Part shown: piece by piece, positions 17,128-26,370 of the stretch
How the letters are laid out: the number at the start of each line of letters is the position of its first letter
Position numbering within the stretch: position 1 is the stretch's first letter
Assembly (NCBI RefSeq): GCF_030411995.1
Contig: NZ_JASNRC010000001.1
Coordinates: 414,447-478,446 of the forward strand
Length of the DNA stretch: 64,000 bases
DNA from: Massilia sp. YIM B02769
Lineage (GTDB): Bacteria > Pseudomonadota > Gammaproteobacteria > Burkholderiales > Burkholderiaceae_D
Direction of reading: 5' to 3'
Translations under genes and position numbers: made by a program
Notes under the pieces: model-generated
Databases searched by the model: none
The model's input: the letters and a program-made list of their open reading frames with translations, nothing else
What the model was told of the DNA's origin: nothing

Positions 17128-18189
17128 ATGAACATCAAGACGCTCATCCTCCACGCCGCCAAATACACCGGGCTGTTCGCCCTGATGCGCGCAGCCACCC
17201 GCAAGAACCCGCGCATCCTTTGCTACCACGCCGGCAGCATCGGCGACGAGCGCCACTACAATCCCAAGCTGTTCTGCACCCGTGCGCAGCTGCGCCAGCG
17301 CCTCGACTGGCTCAAGCGCCGCGGCTTCGTCCCGGCCAGCCTGGAACAGGCGACCCAGCCCGGCGCCAACCCGGGCGGCATCCCGGTGGCGGTGACCATC
17401 GACGACGGCTGGTATTCGACCTACCGCGACCTGCTGCCTTCGCTGGCCGAGTACGGCCACAAGCCGGTGCTCTACCTGCACAGCGAGGCCTGCGACGCCG
17501 GCACGCCGATCGTGCCGGTGACCTTGCGCTACCTGGCCTGGAAGGCCGGCGCGCGCGAAGTCACGCTCAGCGGCTACGACGACAACCTGGACGGCATCTG
17601 GAACCTGGCCGACCCGCGCCAGCGCGAACGCCTGGTCGGCGCCGCCGAGAAATGGGTGCAGGCCCAGGCGCCGCAGGCGGTGGCCGGCTGCCTGGAACGC
17701 TTCGGCGCCAGCCTGGGCGTGCGTCCCGGCGAGCTCGACCTGGCTTCGCGCCGCTTCAGCTACATGACCGAGGACGAACTGCGCGAGGCCTCGGCCGGCG
17801 GCTGCCGCATCGAGCTGCACGGCCACGTGCACGTCTACCTGCCGGGGCAGCCGCACCGCAACCAGGAAAACATCGAACGCAACCGCGAGCGCATCCGCGC
17901 CGCCGGCCTGCCGTACCCGACCCATTACTGCTACCCCAGCGGCAGCTACGACAGCTATGCGCCGGACGTGATGCGCGCCGCCGGCGTGACCACCGCCACC
18001 ACCTGCGTGCCCGGCCTGGTCGACCTGGACGACCCGGATGCACGCTACTACCTGCCGCGCTTCCTCGACGGCGGCGATGTCTCGATGATCGAGTTCGAAG
18101 CCGAGATGAGCGGCTTCACGCAACTGCTGCGTTCGGTCGTGCGCGGCGAGAAGCAGCCGCGCCGCGTGCTGCGCCCGACCACGGCCTGA
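17128..18189 (+). CDS. Polysaccharide deacetylase-family protein
   Basis: 353 residues. NodB-type features are PRILCYHAGSIG, the metal/catalytic motif VTIDDGWYSTYRDLLPSL, the histidine motif ELHGHVHVY and HYCYPSGSYDSYAPDVM. These are CE4 enzymes that remove acetyl from amino sugars in polysaccharides. There is no clear signal peptide, so it may act in the cytoplasm on a lipid-linked precursor. It is one of three CE4-type proteins in the window (others at 24029 and 34850), so the chain probably carries de-N-acetylated sugars. A strong hairpin follows its stop. Confidence 0.87.
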   Translation: MNIKTLILHAAKYTGLFALMRAATRKNPRILCYHAGSIGDERHYNPKLFCTRAQLRQRLDWLKRRGFVPASLEQATQPGANPGGIPVAVTIDDGWYSTYRDLLPSLAEYGHKPVLYLHSEACDAGTPIVPVTLRYLAWKAGAREVTLSGYDDNLDGIWNLADPRQRERLVGAAEKWVQAQAPQAVAGCLERFGASLGVRPGELDLASRRFSYMTEDELREASAGGCRIELHGHVHVYLPGQPHRNQENIERNRERIRAAGLPYPTHYCYPSGSYDSYAPDVMRAAGVTTATTCVPGLVDLDDPDARYYLPRFLDGGDVSMIEFEAEMSGFTQLLRSVVRGEKQPRRVLRPTTA

Positions 18190-18198
18190 GCTGCCGAA

Positions 18199-18234
18199 CA
18201 ACAATCGTGCGCGCGGGGGTGCGCACGATTGTTG
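18199..18234 (+). terminator. 14-bp hairpin after the deacetylase gene
   Basis: CAACAATCGTGCGC (18199-18212), 8-base loop, GCGCACGATTGTTG (18221-18234): a perfect 14-bp stem 9 bases after the stop. It is followed by AATTCTT and immediately by a -35 box, so it also separates the deacetylase transcript from the flippase promoter. Confidence 0.7.
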
Positions 18235-18239
18235 AATTC

Positions 18240-18268
18240 TTGACACGCCTTTCTGCTTCCTCTAATCT
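18240..18268 (+). promoter_or_regulatory. Sigma-70 promoter for the flippase operon
   Basis: TTGACA (18240-18245), exactly 17 bases, then TAATCT (18263-18268). The -35 box is perfect and the -10 box has four of six consensus bases. The first gene starts about 160 bases downstream at 18436, so the leader is long. Confidence 0.7.
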
Positions 18269-18435
18269 GCATCGGATAACTTTCCTACGGTCAAGCACAG
18301 ATGCCTGGCCCGTGGTGGCCTTCCGATGCGCGCAAGGAGCGGCAGGCGGCTGCCCGGCACTTGTCCGGCGCCACGTCCGATCCCCCTGCTGGCGACATTC
18401 CGGAGCGACAGTCGCAATAAGGTAGTTTTGCAAAC

Positions 18436-19929
18436 ATGTTCCACAACAAGAAACACAGCCTGACCAGCGGCGCGATCATCATGATCGCGATGCGCTGGAT
18501 CGACCGCCTCGTCGGCATCGTCAGCACCTTCATCCTCGCCCGCATCCTGGTCCCGGACGACTTCGGCATTGTCGCCATGGCCTCGGTGATCGTCGCATTT
18601 GCCGACATCATCTTCGATCTCGGCATCAACATCGCCCTTATCCAGCGCAAGAACCCGAGCCAGGCCTACTACAACACGGCCTGGACCCTGCGCATCCTGC
18701 AGACCGCCACGGTGGCCGCGGTGCTGATGATCCTGGCGCCGTTCGCGGCCGACTACTACAAGGATGCGCGCGTGACCGCCGTCATCCAGATGATGGCGCT
18801 GTCGCTGATGGTGACCTCGTTCGAGAACGTGGGCATCGTCAACTTCCAGAAGGACCTGCGCTTCGTCGACGACGCCAAGTACGTGCTGTTCAAGCGCCTG
18901 GTGATGTTCGTCATGACGATCGCGCTGACCTTCGTCCTGCAAAGCTACTGGGGCATGATCATCGGCGCCTTCTGCGGCCGCCTGGCGGCCACCATCCGCA
19001 GCTACATGGTGCACCCGATGCGCCCGCGCTTCGCGCTGTCGGAATTCGGCGAGATCTTCGGCATCTCGCAATGGGTGCTGGTCAAGAACATCAGTTCCTT
19101 CCTCGACCGCAAGATGCACATCTTCCTGGTCGGTGGCCTGGCGACCACCCGCATCACCGGCGGCTACACCCTGGCCGCCGAGATTTCCGACGTGCCCGGC
19201 ACCGATTTGCTGGCGCCGATCAACCGCGTGCTGTTCCCGGCCTTTGCGCGCGCCCGCGACAACCTGCAGGAGCTGACGCGCCTGCTGCTGCGGGTGCAGG
19301 CGATCCAGGTGATGGTGACCTTCCCGGCTTGCGTCGGCTTCGTGCTGACCGCGCACGAGTTCGTGCCGGTGGCGCTGGGCGAGAAGTGGGTCTTCATCGT
19401 GCCCTTCATCCAGGTGCTGGCGCTGTCGAACATCATCCAGTCGATCAACAGCAGCGCCAACTACGTGCTGACCGTGATCGGCAAGATGCGCCTGCTGGCA
19501 TTGACCAGCTGGATCCAGCTCGGCCTGTTCAGCACGGGCGCCTTTTTGCTGCGCCACGACCTGACGCCGGAACGCATCGCCCAGCTGCGCATGGGCGCGA
19601 TCGTGATGACCTTCGGCGTCTCGTACTCCCTGCTGATGCGTAATATCCCCGGCCTGACGGTGCGCATGCTGGCGCGCGGCACCGGCCGTCCGCTGCTCGG
19701 CTGCCTGTCCATGGTGGGGGCGCTGACGCTGCTCGAGGCGGAAGTCGCCGCCCCGAACTGGCTGATGCTGCTGCTGAAGGTCGCCACCGGCGTGCTGGTG
19801 TACGGCCTGGTGGTGCTCGGGCTGTGGCGCCTGGCCGGCCGTCCCGATGGCGCCGAATCCTATTTCCTTAACAAGCTCAAGCGGCCCGCCCCTGCGCCGG
19901 CCGCTGCCGTACCTAGCGAGGTCAAATGA
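18436..19929 (+). CDS. Wzx-type oligosaccharide flippase
   Basis: 497 residues, highly hydrophobic, with about 12-14 predicted membrane helices (for example IVSTFILARILVPDDFGIVAMASVIVAFADIIF). This is the MOP-superfamily layout of lipopolysaccharide biosynthesis flippases (Polysacc_synt/MATE-like). It would move lipid-linked oligosaccharide across the inner membrane. Its TGA overlaps the next ATG by 4 bases. The basic, Pro/Ala-rich C-terminus is cytoplasmic. Confidence 0.9.
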   Translation: MFHNKKHSLTSGAIIMIAMRWIDRLVGIVSTFILARILVPDDFGIVAMASVIVAFADIIFDLGINIALIQRKNPSQAYYNTAWTLRILQTATVAAVLMILAPFAADYYKDARVTAVIQMMALSLMVTSFENVGIVNFQKDLRFVDDAKYVLFKRLVMFVMTIALTFVLQSYWGMIIGAFCGRLAATIRSYMVHPMRPRFALSEFGEIFGISQWVLVKNISSFLDRKMHIFLVGGLATTRITGGYTLAAEISDVPGTDLLAPINRVLFPAFARARDNLQELTRLLLRVQAIQVMVTFPACVGFVLTAHEFVPVALGEKWVFIVPFIQVLALSNIIQSINSSANYVLTVIGKMRLLALTSWIQLGLFSTGAFLLRHDLTPERIAQLRMGAIVMTFGVSYSLLMRNIPGLTVRMLARGTGRPLLGCLSMVGALTLLEAEVAAPNWLMLLLKVATGVLVYGLVVLGLWRLAGRPDGAESYFLNKLKRPAPAPAAAVPSEVK

Positions 19930-21707
19930 AGATCGACTTGGACCTGATGTCGCGCCAGTTCGCCGACGTCGAGTTTTTCCTGGCGTGCGTCTTCCCCGGC
20001 AGCGCGCCGGAGTTCGGCGCGGCGCCGGCCAGCCTGGCGGTCGTCGACACCCCGCAGTTCTGGGCGGTCAGCTCGCGCGCGCCGGGCAGCGGCGCCGGCC
20101 TGGTGCACGAGGTGGCGGGAAGCCAGCTGGTGTTTCGCGGCTATGAGGCCGCGCTGGGCGTGCATTCGTATTCGAAATCGGCCGACCTCGACCGCATCGC
20201 GGCGCCGGAAGCGCTCGAGAACGGCGCATTCGCCTACCTGAAGTTCGACCCGCAGCTGCAGCAGGCCACGGTGCGCAACGACGCCTTCGGCTTCGGTCCC
20301 CTGTACTGCCGCCAGCAGGACGGCGCCTGGTTCTTCGCTTCGCATCCCGCGCTCATCCATTTCGCCGGCGACGCCCCCGACCTGGTGTCCTGGGTCAGCC
20401 TGATGCAGAGCGGCTACCCGATGGCCGACCGCAGCTTCTACCGCGACATCAGCCGCTTCAGGGCCGGCGCCCAGATGACGATCCGGCGCGGCCAGGCCGA
20501 TACGGTGCGGTGGTTCGACTTCGCCCAGCTGCCGCCGGGCGAGCAGATGATCGACGACGAGGCTTTCCGCGTCGTCGAGGACGCCTACATGGCGGCGATG
20601 GAACGTTGCCTGAAGCTCGACGTGGGCGACGTCACGCTGCCGTTCTCGAGCGGCTACGATTCGCGCCGCTTCTTCGCCACGCTGCTCAGGAAGGCGGTGC
20701 CGTTCAAGGCGGTCACCTGCCAGACCTACCACCGCAAGAACGGCCGCGACTACGACATCGACGCCTTCTTCGCGCCGAAGATCGCCTCCGCCTTCGGCGT
20801 CGAATGCGAGACGGTGCGCGCGGCCACGCCGGCAGCGGCCGAAGCCGACGCCGTGCGGCGCCAGGCCCTGATCGGCACCGAATCCTTCATGCACGGCTGG
20901 GCCATGCCGCTGATGCGCTGGCTCGCCAAGCGCCCGCCCTCGCTGGTGTTCGACGGCCTGGCCGGTGACACCTTCGGCAACTCCGGCTACGAGATCGACG
21001 GCCTGCACGAGACGCCGCAAAAGGACGCCGAGCTGCTGCTCACGCGCCTTACGCGCCCGTTCGCGCTGCGCCACCTCGCCGGCATGTTCCCGACGGTGGA
21101 GACCCTGCGCCAGCACTACGGCCGCTTCCTGGCGCAGTTCGCGCCGAACATGAACCAGGCCGAGATGGCCTTCCTCGAAGCGCGCACGCGGCGCTGCATC
21201 AGCCCCTGGATCACGATGATGCACCCGCCCGGCCACGTGGTGGTGTTCCCCTACTGCGACGTCGAGTTCGCGCTGGCGACGCTGCGCTACCACCCGGCCG
21301 AGAAATACCGCTACTTCTTCCAGAAGGAATGCCTGCGCCGCTTCTATCCCGAATTCTACGAATTCCACGGCTCGCGCAACATGCCGCCCGACCTGACGCC
21401 GCTGGACGAGAAGAGCAGCCGCGCCTACGACCAGGTCGAGGAGCGCTATGCCTACGGCGACGCCGGCGTGGCGCGCGCCGCGCTGACCTACCTGAGCCTG
21501 CCGAACCGCCTGCTGCTGCTCGGTTCGCGCCTGGTGCCGGCCCTGCGCCGCCACCGCGACTGGCTGTTCCGGCCGCTGCTGCTGCTGGTGCGCACCCAGC
21601 GCGAGGCGCCGGTGTTTATCGATGCCGGTACGGCGGCGCCGGATGCGCGCCGTAGCGGTGCTATTGCAATGACAGAGGCGCAAGCCGCGAAAAGGGGAAT
21701 GGCATGA
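19926..21707 (+). CDS. Asparagine-synthase-like protein lacking the glutaminase Cys
   Basis: 593 residues. The C-terminal half is the ATP-pyrophosphatase synthase domain: LPFSSGYDSRRFF at 238-250 is the PP-loop (SGGxDS in classical AsnB), and VFDGLAGDTFGN is the second ATP motif. The N-terminal domain keeps the AsnB-like string VRNDAFGFGPLYC, but the protein starts MKIDLDL, so the N-terminal nucleophile Cys2 of glutamine amidotransferases is absent. It should therefore use ammonia or another amine, forming an amide or beta-lactam-like bond via acyl-adenylate. It is coupled by ATGA overlaps to the flippase and to the dehydrogenase-like gene downstream. Confidence 0.8.
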   Translation: MKIDLDLMSRQFADVEFFLACVFPGSAPEFGAAPASLAVVDTPQFWAVSSRAPGSGAGLVHEVAGSQLVFRGYEAALGVHSYSKSADLDRIAAPEALENGAFAYLKFDPQLQQATVRNDAFGFGPLYCRQQDGAWFFASHPALIHFAGDAPDLVSWVSLMQSGYPMADRSFYRDISRFRAGAQMTIRRGQADTVRWFDFAQLPPGEQMIDDEAFRVVEDAYMAAMERCLKLDVGDVTLPFSSGYDSRRFFATLLRKAVPFKAVTCQTYHRKNGRDYDIDAFFAPKIASAFGVECETVRAATPAAAEADAVRRQALIGTESFMHGWAMPLMRWLAKRPPSLVFDGLAGDTFGNSGYEIDGLHETPQKDAELLLTRLTRPFALRHLAGMFPTVETLRQHYGRFLAQFAPNMNQAEMAFLEARTRRCISPWITMMHPPGHVVVFPYCDVEFALATLRYHPAEKYRYFFQKECLRRFYPEFYEFHGSRNMPPDLTPLDEKSSRAYDQVEERYAYGDAGVARAALTYLSLPNRLLLLGSRLVPALRRHRDWLFRPLLLLVRTQREAPVFIDAGTAAPDARRSGAIAMTEAQAAKRGMA

Positions 21708-22666
21708 AGACAGTCGGACTGATGATCAGCACCAAGGAGAACGAGAAGCGGCGCGCCATGCTGCCCAAGCACATCGCGCGCATCCGCAACAGCGGCCAGC
21801 TGTATTTCGAGTCCGGCTACGGCGAAGCCTTCGGCCACAAGGACGAGGAATATATCGCCGCCGGCGCCAATGTGGTGCCGCGCGAGGAAGCGCTGTCGAA
21901 GGACGTGATCGTCGATCCGAAGATCGGCGACGCCAGCTACCTGTCGGAACTGCGCAGCGGCCAGACCGTGTTCGGCTGGGTGCACGCGGTGCAGAACCGT
22001 TCGATCACCGACAAGATCGTGGCCAAGGAAATCACGGCGATCGCCTGGGAAGACATGTTCGAGGGCGGGCGCCACGTGTTCTGGCGCAGTAACGAGCTGG
22101 CCGGCGAGGCGGCGATCATGCATGCGTTTACGCTGTACGGCAAGCTGGTCTACGAGTGCAAGGTCGCGCTGATCGGGCGCGGCAACGTGGCGCGCGGCGC
22201 GCACCGCGTGCTGTCCTGCATGGGCGCCCACATCAACGTCTACGAGCGCCGCACCGAGCAGCTGCTGCGCCAGGAGCTGGAACAGTACGACGTCATCGTC
22301 AACGGCCTGCTGTGGGACGTCTACCGCAAGGACCACATCATCTACCGCGAGGACCTGCCGAAGCTGAAGAACCCGGCGATGATCGTCGACATCAGCTGCG
22401 ACCGCGCCGGCGCGATCGAGACCAGCCGCCCGACCACCATCGAGGACCCGGTCTACATGGTCGACGGCGTGCTGCACTACGCGGTCGACCACACCCCGGC
22501 CCTGATCGGCTACTCGGTCACCGACTGCCTGGGCGAGGAAATGGTGAAGTACCTCGACACCATCATCGAAGGCCGCGCCGAGGACGACCCGGTGCTGAAG
22601 CCGGCGATCTGCATCCGCAACGGCAATATCGTCGACCAGCGCATCATCGACTTCCAGAAGCGCTAA
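21704..22666 (+). CDS. N5-(carboxyethyl)ornithine synthase / alanine dehydrogenase-like protein
   Basis: 320 residues. The N-terminal KENEKRRAMLPKHI is like the KE..RR..P substrate loop of alanine and saccharopine dehydrogenases. The NAD(P)-binding segment is VALIGRGNVARGAHRVL. Further strings are MIVDISCDRAGAIETSRPT and VDHTPALIGYSVT. Length and character best fit the N5-(carboxyethyl)ornithine synthase group, which reductively joins pyruvate to an amino-acid amine. The real substrate is unknown. Third gene of the overlapped trio; the transcript ends at a very strong terminator. Confidence 0.75.
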   Translation: MKTVGLMISTKENEKRRAMLPKHIARIRNSGQLYFESGYGEAFGHKDEEYIAAGANVVPREEALSKDVIVDPKIGDASYLSELRSGQTVFGWVHAVQNRSITDKIVAKEITAIAWEDMFEGGRHVFWRSNELAGEAAIMHAFTLYGKLVYECKVALIGRGNVARGAHRVLSCMGAHINVYERRTEQLLRQELEQYDVIVNGLLWDVYRKDHIIYREDLPKLKNPAMIVDISCDRAGAIETSRPTTIEDPVYMVDGVLHYAVDHTPALIGYSVTDCLGEEMVKYLDTIIEGRAEDDPVLKPAICIRNGNIVDQRIIDFQKR

Positions 22667-22680
22667 AAAGGCGGGAATCC

Positions 22681-22714
22681 AAAAAAAACGACGTGCATGC
22701 ACGTCGTTTTTTTT
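22681..22714. terminator. Perfect 34-base palindromic bidirectional terminator
   Basis: A8-CGACGTGCA followed by TGCACGTCG-T8, a perfect palindrome with a poly-U tract on either strand. It lies between the convergent ends of the dehydrogenase-like gene (plus) and the last gene of the core XrtA operon (minus), ending both transcripts. Confidence 0.93.
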
Positions 22715-22742
22715 ATCCTTCTACTTCTCTTTTACCGGCTGT

Positions 22743-23981
22743 TCAACCGGCGACCTCGTCGAACACCTTCGCCAGCTCGCTGGCGCGGTGCGCCCGCGAC
22801 GAGGCCGCGACCAGGGCTTCGCTGGCCACGTGGGCCTCGCCGCTGCGGATGCGCGCCACGAAGCCGTCCAGGGTGCGCGCGATGTCGGCGCTGTCGCCCA
22901 TTTGCGCCAGGTCGTGGAAGCCGCCGTTGCGCAGCACGCGCGCGGTTTCGCCGGCGGTGTCGACCAGGCCGAGGACCGGCTTGCGGGTACGGAAATACTC
23001 GTAGATCTTGGCCGGCACCTGGGTATTGAAGGGCGTGCCCTGGAACACCAGCAGGCCGTCGGCCGCCAGCATTTCCTTGAGCGCCTCGCGGTAGGGCACC
23101 GGCGGCGCCACCTCGACCAGGTCGGCGACGCCGTGGCGCACCACGAGCTTGCGCACGCCCTCGATATCGCCGGGCGCGCGCAGCACCACGCGCAGGTTCT
23201 CGGCGCCGATCCGTCCCGCCTGGCGCAGCTCGGCCAGCGCCTGCAGGAAGGCCGAGGGGTCGCGTCCGTTCTGGTACAGCACGCCGCTGTGCAGCAGCGT
23301 GATGCGCTCGGGCGCGGGGCCGGGCGGCGCCAGGGTGGCGCCGTCGAAGCCGTCCTCGTCGTAGCCGTTCTCGATCACCAGGAATTTTTGCGCGGGCTGC
23401 TCGGGATAGCGCTCGCGGTAGACCTGCATCGCGCTGTGGGTGGTGAACACGGCGCGGCTGCAGCGGCGCACGGCCTGGCCCTCGATCCAGGCGAACACCT
23501 TGCGCTGCAGCTTGTTGGTCGGGTAGGAGGGCTGCATCATCGGGTCGCGGAAGTCGGCCACCCAGGGCAGGCCGGTCAGGCGGTGCAGGGTCAGGCCGAT
23601 CAGGTGCGCGGTGCCGATCGGGAAGGTCGACCAGATCACGCGCGGCCGGTGGCGCCGCACCAGCGCCAGGCCGGCCGGCACCGCGGCGAACCACCACGAG
23701 ATCCAGCGGTCCGGCAAGGCCAGCGCGCCGGGATAGCGGCCCTTGTAGCCCATGTGGGTCTTGGTGTCGAGCGCAAAGGCGCGCTTCACGACCAGGCTGG
23801 CCGGCACGCTGGCCAGCTGCGAAGGATTCTGGGCGCTGTAGGCGCGCGGGTGGGCCGACAGCACCAGCGGTTCCCAGCCATGGGAGCCGAGGTTGCGCGA
23901 AAAACTCAGGGTACGCTGGATGCCGCTGCTGGCGGCCTGCGGAGGAAAGTGAAACGCAATCAGGAGTGCACGTTTGTTCAT
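22743..23981 (-). CDS. Glycosyltransferase, GT4-like
   Basis: 412 residues from ATG 23981 (MNKRALLIAFHFPPQAASSGIQR). The N-terminal fold start FHFPP...SG..R and the C-terminal donor domain (RITLLHSGVLYQNGRDP, VFQGTPFNTQVPAKIYEYFRTRKP, with the E-x7-E-like region) are typical of GT-B enzymes using nucleotide sugars. It is the last gene of the long minus-strand XrtA operon. Which sugar it adds cannot be told. Confidence 0.85.
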   Translation of the reverse strand: MNKRALLIAFHFPPQAASSGIQRTLSFSRNLGSHGWEPLVLSAHPRAYSAQNPSQLASVPASLVVKRAFALDTKTHMGYKGRYPGALALPDRWISWWFAAVPAGLALVRRHRPRVIWSTFPIGTAHLIGLTLHRLTGLPWVADFRDPMMQPSYPTNKLQRKVFAWIEGQAVRRCSRAVFTTHSAMQVYRERYPEQPAQKFLVIENGYDEDGFDGATLAPPGPAPERITLLHSGVLYQNGRDPSAFLQALAELRQAGRIGAENLRVVLRAPGDIEGVRKLVVRHGVADLVEVAPPVPYREALKEMLAADGLLVFQGTPFNTQVPAKIYEYFRTRKPVLGLVDTAGETARVLRNGGFHDLAQMGDSADIARTLDGFVARIRSGEAHVASEALVAASSRAHRASELAKVFDEVAG

Positions 23982-24028
23982 GGTCTGTCTGTAAATGGGC
24001 TGCGCGGTGCGGCCGGGTTCGGCGGGAT

Positions 24029-25036
24029 TCAGCCGCGCGCCAGCCACTGCAGCAGGCGCAGGGCGAAGCGGAAAGGCGTACGGTCCCAGGGCCGGCTGCG
24101 CGGCAACTGGAAGCGGTCTTGGGAAGCCGTGATGGCGCCCACCGCGGTCGTGAAGGCGGCGTCGAACCCGGCTTGCCGCACCATGGCGACATGGCGCGCG
24201 TCGAAATCCTTGCCCGCCTTGCCGTTCGGGTAGGCGAACAGCCGCACCGGCTTGTCCAGGATCGCCTCCAGGGCTTCCTTGCTGCCGCGGATCTCGCCGA
24301 GCGCGGCCGCATCGTCGAGGCTGGTGAGGATGGGATGCGAGATCGTGTGGGCGCCGATCTCGATCCCGTGGCGGTCGAGGTTGCAGACCATCTCGGGGGT
24401 GAGCATCAGGCCTTTCGACGGCAGGTCGCCGAGCAGGGCCTCGAGCCGTTCGGTGAGGCGCTGGCGCTCCGGCGGCGACATGTACTTGGTGGCCTCGGTC
24501 ACGCGGCCGAGGGTGGCCACGCGCTCGCCGATGCTCTGCAGCGGGAACACGCCGAGGCCGAAGTCCTGCAGGTCCAGCTCGTCCGACTCCAGGGTCTGCA
24601 CCGCTTCCACGATGCGGTCGTTCCACATGGTGTCGTCGCCGACGAAGCCGCTGCTGACGAACACCGTGGCGCTCAGGCCGAGCCGGCGCAGCACCGGCAG
24701 GGCCAGGTCGTGCACCGAGCGGTAGCCGTCGTCGAAGGTGATGCAGACCGCGCGCGGCGGCACCTTGCCGCTGTCGACGGCGCGCAGGGCCTCGCTCAGC
24801 GGCAGCACGTTGAAGCAGCGCGCCAGCAGTTCCATCTGCCAGGTGAAGATCTTCAGGTCGGGTTCGGAGGCCAGCAGCTGGCTCGGTTCGGCCAGCACCC
24901 GGTGGTAGTTGATGATGACGATACGGCCCTTGCGGGACGTGAAGCGGGCGATCAGGTCGCCCATGAAGCGGATAAAGTGCTCGTTCATGCGAAATGGTGT
25001 GTGTTGCGCCAGGCGGTCGGCGGTCGCTTGCGTCAT
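24029..25036 (-). CDS. Polysaccharide deacetylase-family protein
   Basis: 335 residues from ATG 25036, overlapping the O-ligase stop by 4 bases. CE4 motifs are VCITFDDGYRSVHDLALPVL (metal Asp pair), EIGAHTISHPILTSL (HxxxH metal histidines) and RLFAYPNGKAGKDFDARHV. It acts on amino-sugar acetyl groups. There is no signal peptide, so a cytoplasmic or membrane-associated role is likely. It differs from the second CE4 gene in the same operon (34850), which belongs to the XrtA-specific subfamily. Confidence 0.88.
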   Translation of the reverse strand: MTQATADRLAQHTPFRMNEHFIRFMGDLIARFTSRKGRIVIINYHRVLAEPSQLLASEPDLKIFTWQMELLARCFNVLPLSEALRAVDSGKVPPRAVCITFDDGYRSVHDLALPVLRRLGLSATVFVSSGFVGDDTMWNDRIVEAVQTLESDELDLQDFGLGVFPLQSIGERVATLGRVTEATKYMSPPERQRLTERLEALLGDLPSKGLMLTPEMVCNLDRHGIEIGAHTISHPILTSLDDAAALGEIRGSKEALEAILDKPVRLFAYPNGKAGKDFDARHVAMVRQAGFDAAFTTAVGAITASQDRFQLPRSRPWDRTPFRFALRLLQWLARG

Positions 25037-26370
25037 GCCGCCATCCGCTGCGGCGGCGCCGCGATGGCCGGCACGGACAGGGCGGCCGGCAGCATCCGCG
25101 TCTGCATCACGATGACCAGCCCGAAGATGGCGAAGATCAGGTCGAAATACGCCAGGCTGAGGGCGGCGCCGCCCAGCGCAAAGGCGAAGATGCTCAGCTG
25201 CAGCATGGTCGCGGCGGTCGGCAGCCAGGCCGGGGCGCCGGCGCGGCGCGCCTGGCGCGCCACCGAGCCCGCCTTGAAGAAGCTGCCTGCCAGGCAGCCC
25301 AGGTAGAGCAGCAGGCCGCCGAAGCCGTGTTCGCCCAGGACCTGGAAGTAGATACTGTGGGCGGCGCGGCCGACCGTGGTGTTCGGCACCGCGCTGCCCG
25401 TATAAAACCAGGGGTAGGAGAAGAACTCGGTCGACAGGCGCGCCCAGTTCGGGAAGTATTCGAGCGACTTGAAGCCGCCGCCGAAGAAGGGGTGCTGCAT
25501 GGCCATGATGAAGCTCAGCTTCCAGGCCACGACCCGGGTCATGAAGGACGAGTCCTCGTCGGCCGAGGCGATGGTGTCGATACGGGCCGAGTAATCCGAG
25601 GTGATGATGAAGGAAATCCCGATCCCGAGCACCAGGATCAGCACCGTCAGCAGCATCTTGCGGTCGCTCTTGATGTACATGTAGGCGCCCAGCGCCAGCA
25701 GGGCGATGAAGCCGCCGCGCGACTGGGTGCCGATCACGCCCAGCACCAGCATGCCCATGGTGCCCAGCAGCGCCAGGTTGATTAGGCGCGAGCGCTTGCC
25801 GTATTCGATCCACAGGTAGTAGCAGATCGGCAGGACCATGACAAAGGCCAGCGACAGCTCGTTGCGGTCGCCCAGCACGTGCCCGGACAGGCCGACGATG
25901 TTGTGGTGGCCGCCGCTGACCAGGAATTTCAGCCCTTCCAGGTCGGCATAGAAGCCCACCGACAGCACCACGCACCACAGCACGAAATCGAGATGCAGCT
26001 TGTCCTTGATGACCAGCACCACAATCACGAACAGCGCGATTATTTTCCAGAAACGCTGCCAGATCATCCAGGCCGCGTCCGGATTGCCGATGGTGGTGAT
26101 GGTACTGATCGTGGTCCAGGCGAAGAACAGCAGGACCATCGCCCCCAGGCCGGTCAGCCTGCCCTTCGGCTTCTCCTTCCACGCCAGGTAGCCGAGGATG
26201 GCCACGGCCGCGAACAGCAGGTTATAGCGCGGCGCAGCGGCGATGCCGTAGACCCAGGCGTTCGGGTAGAACAGCGCCGTCCACAGCCACATCCCGACCG
26301 CGACGAAAGGCCGCTGCGCCATCGCGTACAGCATCAGCGGCAGCAGCAGCAGCAGGAAAATGTCACGCAT
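25033..26370 (-). CDS. Putative O-glycosylation/O-antigen ligase, exosortase A system-associated
   Basis: 445 residues from ATG 26370 (MRDIFLLLLLPLMLY). It is strongly hydrophobic with about 10-12 helices and one large periplasmic loop containing PFFGGGFKSLEYFPNW and AVPNTTVGRAAHSIYFQVLGEHG; GRAAHSIYF holds the conserved His of Wzy_C/WaaL enzymes. It corresponds to the TIGR03097-type family. It would polymerise the repeat units or transfer glycan onto an acceptor, perhaps PEP-CTERM proteins. Its start overlaps the end of a 41-residue membrane protein gene by 8 bases. Confidence 0.9.
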   Translation of the reverse strand: MRDIFLLLLLPLMLYAMAQRPFVAVGMWLWTALFYPNAWVYGIAAAPRYNLLFAAVAILGYLAWKEKPKGRLTGLGAMVLLFFAWTTISTITTIGNPDAAWMIWQRFWKIIALFVIVVLVIKDKLHLDFVLWCVVLSVGFYADLEGLKFLVSGGHHNIVGLSGHVLGDRNELSLAFVMVLPICYYLWIEYGKRSRLINLALLGTMGMLVLGVIGTQSRGGFIALLALGAYMYIKSDRKMLLTVLILVLGIGISFIITSDYSARIDTIASADEDSSFMTRVVAWKLSFIMAMQHPFFGGGFKSLEYFPNWARLSTEFFSYPWFYTGSAVPNTTVGRAAHSIYFQVLGEHGFGGLLLYLGCLAGSFFKAGSVARQARRAGAPAWLPTAATMLQLSIFAFALGGAALSLAYFDLIFAIFGLVIVMQTRMLPAALSVPAIAAPPQRMAA

